Positions 57,478-64,000 of a stretch of 64,000 nucleotides of DNA are shown here, piece after piece (positions within the stretch are counted from its first letter, which is position 1; each line of letters opens with the position of its first letter). The DNA is from Geobacillus vulcani PSS1 (GTDB lineage: Bacteria; Bacillota; Bacilli; Bacillales; Anoxybacillaceae): NCBI RefSeq assembly GCF_000733845.1, contig NZ_JPOI01000001.1, positions 2,226,001 through 2,290,000 of the forward strand. The letters are read 5' to 3'. The notes under the pieces are model-generated. The model did not search any database, was not told the DNA's origin, and worked only from the letters and a program-made list of their open reading frames with translations. The position numbers and the translations under genes are program-made.

Positions 57478-58644
57478 ATGTCTAAAAGTATACCGAATGT
57501 AGACTGGGCAAATCAATTGGAAAATACCATTCGTCAGTTTGTAAAAGAAAAATTAGAACTGATCATGCGGGAAGAAATCAAACATTTCCTCGAAATCGAA
57601 CAGGCTGGAACGCCAAACATGAGAAACGGCTACTATCAATGAAATCTAGATACGCAATATGGCCGAATTGAAGGTCTTTTGGTCCCAAGAGACCGAAACG
57701 GAGAATTTCAAACACAGCTGTTTGCCCCTTACCAACGACACACCGGCTGGCTGGAAGAAGCCATCATCAAGATGTATCAAAGCGGCATGAGTACACGGGA
57801 AATTGGCAAGTTTATTGAACGAATTTTAGGAAATGCGTATTCTCCCACGACGATCAGTCATATCACGGATGTGGTAAAGGAAGACATCGAGAAATGGCAC
57901 ACTCGTCCTCTACAAAAGCGTTATTCGGTCTTATATTTGGATGGTTTATATGTAAAACTTCGTCGCGAAACCGTGGAGAAAGAAGTCATTTATGTGGTGT
58001 TAGGGGTGAATGAAGAAGGGTATCGCGAAATTCTTGATTTCTTTGTGGGAGGACAAGAAAATGCCTATGTATGGCAGGAAATTCTTCAAAACCTTTACAA
58101 AAGAGGCGTCAAGGAAGTGCTTTTAGGGGTATTCGATGGACTACCGTGTCTAGAAGAAGCCTTTAAGGCGGTGTATCCGAAAGCCGATGTACAGCGTTGT
58201 GTCGTTCACAAAGTACGTAATACCTTAAATCGTGTTCGGAAAAAAGATCAATTCGAAGTGGCAGAGGATCTCAAACTGATTGATCGCGCACCGAATAAGG
58301 AGATGGCGTTACAGATGTTTCAACAGTTTGAATCAAAATGGTCCAGCAAGTATCCGAGAGAAGTCCAGTCTTGGGCGAATGAGTTGGATGTCCTCCTAAC
58401 ATTTATGGATGATCCAAGCAGTATTCGAAGTGTGATTTATACGACCAATGCCATTGAACGAACGATCAAGGAGATTCGGAAACGTCTCAAGCCGATGAAC
58501 AGTTTGAGTAGTTTAGAAGCCGCTGAAAAAGTCGTGTATTTAACCATTCAAGATTTTAATGAGAAGTGGGCAGGGAGAAAGTTACGAGGATTTGCCGAAG
58601 CGCACGAAGTCCTTCAACGAATGTTTGAAGAACGTTATCATTAA
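57478..58644 (+). pseudogene. IS256-family (Mutator) transposase with in-frame stop
   Basis: 388 codons, the family's usual length, in a single frame interrupted only by TGA at 57640-57642. Before the stop: starts MSKSIPNVDWANQLENTI and ends MRNGYYQ. After it: NLDTQYGRIEGLLVPRDRNG. Related proteins have Arg here, so CGA to TGA is likely. DDE residues lie in YLDGLYVKLR, GVFDGL, and TNAIERTIKEIRKR. RBS AAAGGAG is present. The downstream part alone lacks the DNA-binding N-terminus. Confidence 0.88.
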
Positions 58645-58682
58645 CCAAATACTGTAAATTAACAAAAATAGGGGGATTCTCC

Positions 58683-58728
58683 CTTTCCACACAAGAAACT
58701 GAATATTCAGTCTCCTGTGTGGAGAAAA
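58683..58728. repeat. Symmetrical palindrome in the IS256-like 3' region
   Basis: CCACACA, ACTGAAT, ATTCAGT and TGTGTGG form a nested perfect palindrome with a 4-by-4 internal loop (AGAA / CTCC), centred near 58705. It lies between the transposase stop and the right end. Probably part of the element; it could stop transcription into or out of it. Confidence 0.7.
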
Positions 58729-58857
58729 CCAGTCCCCTATCAATTCAAATCCATTTCAGAGAAACCCTACCCCCATTACATTACACAAAATTCTTGACAG
58801 TACCATTCTGAGTTACATGTCGAATAAGCAACCTAGAAAAAATTCTTTTTTATTGTT

Positions 58858-58880
58858 TTTTAGTAAAATTTATACTAAAA
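58858..58880. promoter_or_regulatory. Operator-like inverted repeat upstream of galK
   Basis: TTTTAGTA (58858-58865) and TACTAAAA (58873-58880) are perfect 8-bp inverses with a seven-base spacer. They overlap the likely promoter (TTAGTA 58860-58865, 17 bases, TATACT 58883-58888). Well suited to a LacI-type galactose regulator. A half-site (TTTAGTAAAAT) also occurs at 47010-47020, before the first LacI-type gene. Confidence 0.65.
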
Positions 58881-58916
58881 TATATACTAGGAATTGATTG
58901 TTTAGGAGGCGTCATC

Positions 58917-60107
58917 ATGGCTGCTAGTTTCGGCTTGACAGAAACCTTTAGAAATGTATTTGGTGGGGGTGAAAAACAGGTTCGTATCTTCTTCGCCCCC
59001 GGCCGCGTCAATTTGATCGGCGAGCACACCGATTACAACGGCGGGCATGTGCTGCCGTGCGCCCTTGCGATGGGCACGTATGCGCTTGTGCGGCCAACGA
59101 AAGAGCCGCTTGTGCGGATGTACTCAACAAACTTTTCGGAAACAGGTGTCATTACTGTCTCGTATGATGACTTGTCATACCGGAGCGAGCACGGCTGGGC
59201 GAACTACCCGAAAGGGGTTTTGGCCGCGTTCCAGGCGCTTGGCCCGCTGGAGACCGGATTGGATATTTTGTATAACGGTACGATCCCGAACGGCGCCGGA
59301 CTGTCGTCATCGGCGTCAATTGAACTCGTGACCGCGGTGATGCTCAACGAATTGTTCGGGCGCGGGCTCGACCAGCTGGAGCTTGTGAAAATGAGCCAAA
59401 AGGTAGAAAATAAATACGTTGGCGTCCATTGCGGCATTATGGATCAGTTTGCCGTCGGCATGGGGAAACAAAACTGCGCCATCCTACTAAACTGCCAGAC
59501 GCTTGAGTACCGCTATTTGCCATTGGTGCTTGACGATTGTTCGCTCGTCATCGCCAATACGAACAAAAAGCGCGGCCTGGCGGACTCGGCGTACAACGAG
59601 CGGCGGGCGACGTGCGAAGCAGCGCTTGCCAAGTTGCAAAACGTGCGCAACATCGCCTCGCTCGGCGAGCTGACGAGCGCAGAGCTGGATCAATACGCTC
59701 ACCTTCTTTCCCCGCTCGAACAAAAACGGGCCCGCCATGCGGTGACGGAAAACGAGCGGACGCTTGCGGCGGCCGGGGCGCTTGAGCAGGGAGACCTTGT
59801 TCGTTTTGGTGAGCTGATGAAGCAGTCGCATTTGTCGCTGCGCGACGACTATGAAGTGACAGGCATCGAGCTCGATACGCTCGTTGAGGCGGCATGGGCG
59901 CACGAAGGAACGGTCGGGGCGCGCATGACCGGAGCCGGGTTCGGCGGCTGCACGGTGAACATTGTAAAAAAAGCCTATGTTCAAGACTTCATTGAACGGG
60001 TCGGAAACGCGTATGCCGAAAAAATCGGGTACGAAGCAAGCTTTTATGTCGTTGATGTTGGTGACGGGGCGAAAGAACTCACGGAACTGGAGGAGATGTG
60101 CCGATGA
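58917..60107 (+). CDS. galK: Galactokinase (GalK)
   Basis: 396 aa GHMP kinase; phosphorylates galactose at C1, the entry to the Leloir pathway. Signature [15 protein letters not shown] near residue 29, ATP loop [11 protein letters not shown], and C-terminal [19 protein letters not shown] precedes ATG 58917. The operon galK-galE-galT-lacI follows with overlapping or near-touching ends. It uses galactose released by the alpha-galactosidase upstream. Confidence 0.96.
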   Translation: MAASFGLTETFRNVFGGGEKQVRIFFAPGRVNLIGEHTDYNGGHVLPCALAMGTYALVRPTKEPLVRMYSTNFSETGVITVSYDDLSYRSEHGWANYPKGVLAAFQALGPLETGLDILYNGTIPNGAGLSSSASIELVTAVMLNELFGRGLDQLELVKMSQKVENKYVGVHCGIMDQFAVGMGKQNCAILLNCQTLEYRYLPLVLDDCSLVIANTNKKRGLADSAYNERRATCEAALAKLQNVRNIASLGELTSAELDQYAHLLSPLEQKRARHAVTENERTLAAAGALEQGDLVRFGELMKQSHLSLRDDYEVTGIELDTLVEAAWAHEGTVGARMTGAGFGGCTVNIVKKAYVQDFIERVGNAYAEKIGYEASFYVVDVGDGAKELTELEEMCR

Positions 60108-61090
60108 TTTTGGTTTGCGGAGGGGCAGGGTATATCGGCAGCCATGCGGTATACCGTCTGCTCGAAAAAGGGGAAGAGGTCGTCGTTGTCGATAACTTGC
60201 AGACGGGGCACAAAGAAGCGGTTCACCCTGATGCAGTGTTTTGCCAAGGCGATATTCGCGACCGCGACTTTTTGCGCGGCGTGTTTCGCCGGCACGACAT
60301 TGAGGCGGTCATTCATTTTGCGGCGAACTCATTGGTCGGTGAAAGCATGGAAGAGCCGCTGAAATATTACGACAACAATGTGTACGGCACACAAGTGCTG
60401 CTTGAAGTGATGAAGGAGTTTGATGTCAAACAAATTGTTTTTTCTTCCACCGCCGCGGTGTATGGGGAGCCGAAACAAGTCCCGATCGTTGAAACCGATC
60501 CGACGGAACCGACGAATGCATACGGAGAAACGAAGTTGGCGATGGAAAAGATGATGAAATGGGCGGATCGCGCCTACGGCATTCGTTCGATTTCGCTTCG
60601 GTATTTTAACGTTGCCGGAGCGTACGGCACGGCAATCGGCGAGGACCATGATCCGGAGACGCATTTGATTCCGTTGATTTTGAAAGTGCCGCTCGGCCAG
60701 CGCGAGGACATTTCCATTTACGGTGATGACTACGATACGCCCGACGGCACATGCATCCGTGACTACATTCATGTGCTCGATCTCGTCGATGCCCACGTTT
60801 TGGCGCTTCATAAACTGCGGAACGGAGCGGCCAGCGACGTGTACAATTTAGGCAACGGCAACGGCTTCAGCGTCAAAGAAGTGATTGAAGCGGCGCGGCA
60901 AGTGACCGGTCATCCCATTCCCTCCCGCGTTGTGGCGCGGCGTCCGGGCGACCCCGCGAGACTTGTCGCGTCATCGGAAAAAGCAAAGCGCGAGCTTGGC
61001 TGGGAGCCCAAATTCCCATCCATTACGGATATTGTCGCATCGGCGTGGGAATGGCACAAAGCACGGCCGAACGGCTATCGAGGTGTGTGA
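60104..61090 (+). CDS. galE: UDP-glucose 4-epimerase (GalE)
   Basis: 328 aa short-chain dehydrogenase-type epimerase using bound [14 protein letters not shown] at the N-terminus, Ser in FSSTAAVYG, and the YxxxK pair in AYGETK. It regenerates UDP-glucose from UDP-galactose. ATG 60104 overlaps the galK stop (ATGA); GTG 60098 lies inside the ribosome site. Confidence 0.96.
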   Translation: MILVCGGAGYIGSHAVYRLLEKGEEVVVVDNLQTGHKEAVHPDAVFCQGDIRDRDFLRGVFRRHDIEAVIHFAANSLVGESMEEPLKYYDNNVYGTQVLLEVMKEFDVKQIVFSSTAAVYGEPKQVPIVETDPTEPTNAYGETKLAMEKMMKWADRAYGIRSISLRYFNVAGAYGTAIGEDHDPETHLIPLILKVPLGQREDISIYGDDYDTPDGTCIRDYIHVLDLVDAHVLALHKLRNGAASDVYNLGNGNGFSVKEVIEAARQVTGHPIPSRVVARRPGDPARLVASSEKAKRELGWEPKFPSITDIVASAWEWHKARPNGYRGV

Positions 61091-61092
61091 CA

Positions 61093-62619
61093 ATGGAAAC
61101 GATTTTTGCGGCGATTGAACAACTGATTCATTATGCCAAGCAGCGTGGTCTTTTAATGCCGGAAGATGCGGTGTACGCGCGCAACCGCCTGCTGGCAACG
61201 CTCCGACTCACTGAATGGCAGCCTGTCGAGGTCAAGGATACTCCCTTGGCCTCGCCGGCTCCAGTGTTGGACGCCATGATCGATTGGGCGTATGAACAAG
61301 GATTGTTGGAAACGAATACAACGACCGAGCGCGATAGATGGGATGCGAAACTGATGGATTGCGTCATGCCCCGGCCGTCGGAAGTGATCCGCGCCTTTTA
61401 CGAGCGATACCGCCGCGACCCGCAGGAGGCGACGGACTGGTTTTATTCGCTGAGCCAATCGTCCAATTACATTCAAACGGCGCGCATCGCTCAAAACCAG
61501 CAGTGGAAAGTGCCGACCATCTACGGCGAATTGGATATCACCATTAATGTGGCGAAACCGGAAAAAGACCCGAAGGAAATCGCCAAAATGAAAGGAGCAC
61601 CGTCATCCTCGTACCCGAAATGCGTGCTGTGCAAAGAAAATGAAGGGTATGAAGGAACGTGGAGCCACCCAGCTCGTTCCAATCATCGGGTCATCCCGAT
61701 CACGTTATTGGATGAACAGTGGTATTTCCAATATTCTCCCTACGTGTATTATAATGAACATTGCATCGTCTTCCACGCCGAGCATGTGCCGATGAAAATG
61801 GAGCGGAAGACGCTGGAACGTTTGCTTGATTTTGTGGAACAATTTCCACATTATTTTATCGGCTCAAACGCTGACTTGCCGATTGTCGGCGGCTCGATTT
61901 TAACACACGATCATTTTCAAGGCGGGCGCTATCCGTTTGCGATGGAAAAGGCAGAGATCGAGGAATATATTGATCTCCCTTCGTTTCCATCACTGACGGC
62001 GGGGATTGTCCGCTGGCCGATGTCGGTGATCCGCTTAACCGGGGCGAAAGAGGACGTGCTGGAGGCGGCGGTGCGTCTGTATGAGGTGTGGCGGGCGTAC
62101 AGCGATCCAAGTGTCGAGATTATCGCTTACAGCGGCGATGTCCCGCACAATACGATCACCCCGATCGCCCGGAGGCGCGGCGATTTGTTTGAGTTGGACA
62201 TCGTTTTGCGCAACAACCGAACATCGGCAGAGCATCCGTACGGCATTTTCCATCCGCATCAGGAACTGCATCATATCAAAAAAGAAAATATCGGCTTGAT
62301 CGAAGTGATGGGGCTGGCGGTGCTGCCGGGGCGGCTGGCCTCGGAACTCGAAGCGTTGGCCGACTACCTTGTGCATCGGACGAAAAAAGAAGACTGGGAT
62401 GAGACAATGCGTAAACATTGGCATTGGTGCGAAGCCATTCGCTCGGCCTACCCGGACATCACGAAGGAAAATGTCCATGACATTTTGCGCTACGAAGTCG
62501 GACAACGGTTTGTGACCGTATTGGAGCACGCTGGGGTGTTTAAGCGGGACAAGCGAGGAAGGGACGCGTTTCGCCGCTTTCTTAGCCATGCGGTGGAGAA
62601 GATGTCGTCTTTTGTATAA
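61093..62619 (+). CDS. galT: UTP-hexose-1-phosphate / galactose-1-phosphate uridylyltransferase (GalT, Firmicutes type)
   Basis: 508 aa, the longer GalT2 family found in Bacillus and lactobacilli, distinct from the ~350-aa proteobacterial form. Exchanges UMP between UDP-glucose and galactose-1-phosphate. Segments: SYPKCVLCKENEGYEG, GGSILTHDHFQGG and HPHQELHHIKKENIGLIEVM. ATG 61093 follows GAGGTG, directly after galE. Confidence 0.95.
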   Translation: METIFAAIEQLIHYAKQRGLLMPEDAVYARNRLLATLRLTEWQPVEVKDTPLASPAPVLDAMIDWAYEQGLLETNTTTERDRWDAKLMDCVMPRPSEVIRAFYERYRRDPQEATDWFYSLSQSSNYIQTARIAQNQQWKVPTIYGELDITINVAKPEKDPKEIAKMKGAPSSSYPKCVLCKENEGYEGTWSHPARSNHRVIPITLLDEQWYFQYSPYVYYNEHCIVFHAEHVPMKMERKTLERLLDFVEQFPHYFIGSNADLPIVGGSILTHDHFQGGRYPFAMEKAEIEEYIDLPSFPSLTAGIVRWPMSVIRLTGAKEDVLEAAVRLYEVWRAYSDPSVEIIAYSGDVPHNTITPIARRRGDLFELDIVLRNNRTSAEHPYGIFHPHQELHHIKKENIGLIEVMGLAVLPGRLASELEALADYLVHRTKKEDWDETMRKHWHWCEAIRSAYPDITKENVHDILRYEVGQRFVTVLEHAGVFKRDKRGRDAFRRFLSHAVEKMSSFV

Positions 62620-63711
<1,092 letters not shown>

Positions 63712-63718
63712 TTCCATA

Positions 63719-64000
63719 TTAGTGGAATTCAATATCAACGCGTTTTTTCGTTCCTGTTGTTGTTTTCGGAATGTGAATGTCGAGCACGCCGTTTTTGTAC
63801 GTCGCGCGAATGTTTTCCGTCGCCGCATCAGCCGGCAGGGTGATCGAACGTTGGAAGCGGCCGAAGAAGCGTTCGCGCCGGTGCATTTGTTCTTCTCTTA
63901 CATCGTGGTGGCGTTGAATCGTACCGCTGATGGTCAACATGTTGTTCTGCACGTCAATGTGCACATCTTCTTTTCGCTCGAGACCCGGCAAGTCGCACGA
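63719..64000 (-). CDS. Hsp20/alpha-crystallin chaperone, C-terminal part (start beyond window)
   Basis: At least 93 residues of the alpha-crystallin domain: DLPGLERKEDVHIDVQNNML, then RRERFFGRFQRSITLPADA and the conserved YKNGVLDIHIPK, ending VDIEFH. The 5' end lies outside the window. A more canonical small heat-shock protein than the His-rich one at 41311-41775. Confidence 0.92.
   Translation of the reverse strand, partial: SCDLPGLERKEDVHIDVQNNMLTISGTIQRHHDVREEQMHRRERFFGRFQRSITLPADAATENIRATYKNGVLDIHIPKTTTGTKKRVDIEFH

Larger units (their letters stand above)
57385..58792 (+). mobile_element. IS256-family insertion sequence, inactivated
   Basis: About 1.4 kb. Inverted ends share AATTTTGTGTAA (57385-57396 and its inverse 58781-58792). 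A second matched block, GGTAGGG then TCTCTG, lies inside each end. It carries one Mutator-type transposase broken by a stop. No clear 8-bp target duplication is visible at my chosen ends, so the exact boundaries are approximate. Confidence 0.8.

Overview
The window reads as a chromosomal segment of a moderately GC-rich thermophilic Bacillaceae, most likely Geobacillus. The evidence is a gene order from aroH to the ypp genes that closely follows the Bacillus subtilis chromosome, TRAP-type control of trp, bacillithiol genes, spore-associated small genes, and a 728-residue GH36 alpha-galactosidase of the kind known from Geobacillus stearothermophilus. No rRNA, tRNA or CRISPR array was seen.

Region 1 (1-12.6 kb) is the aromatic amino acid supraoperon: the 3' end of aroH, a TRAP-binding leader with antiterminator and terminator, trpEDCFBA, hisC, tyrA and aroA, then ypiA and ypiB. 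It turns chorismate into tryptophan and prephenate into tyrosine/phenylalanine precursors. An unexpected 366-base gap separates trpF from trpB.

Region 2 (12.6-32.5 kb) is conserved housekeeping: ypiF, the menaquinol:cytochrome c reductase qcrABC, ypjA-ypjD, dapB, mgsA, bshB1-bshA (bacillithiol), cca, birA, panBCD behind a long leader with an attenuator-like terminator, dinG, ypmA, ypmB, aspB and asnS.

Region 3 (32.5-41.8 kb) holds dnaD, a decayed IS200/IS605-type tnpB between dnaD and nth, nth, then ponA and recU on the minus strand, a run of small yppE/yppF/yppG-type and spore-associated genes (csgA- and ybxH-like), and an Hsp20. The ypoC and yppC genes found here in B. subtilis are not visible.

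Region 4 (41.9-47 kb) has a 40-codon membrane-peptide ORF, an OmpR-type two-component system, a 51-codon ORF, glpP and glpD. The glpD leader carries a long stem-loop terminator suited to GlpP antitermination.

Region 5 (47-64 kb) is a galactoside-utilisation region: LacI-type regulator, sugar ABC transporter (binding protein and two permeases, no ATPase), GH36 alpha-galactosidase, then galK-galE-galT and a second LacI-type regulator. Together these would import alpha-galactosides such as melibiose or raffinose, release galactose and feed it through the Leloir pathway. The two halves are separated by a minus-strand ecsC-like gene and a mobile patch (54.7-58.8 kb). The patch contains a 5'-truncated YREK-type transposase, a low-GC pair encoding a secreted C39-like cysteine peptidase and a membrane protein bounded by copies of a 14-bp repeat, and an IS256-family element inactivated by one stop codon. 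The window ends inside an Hsp20 gene.
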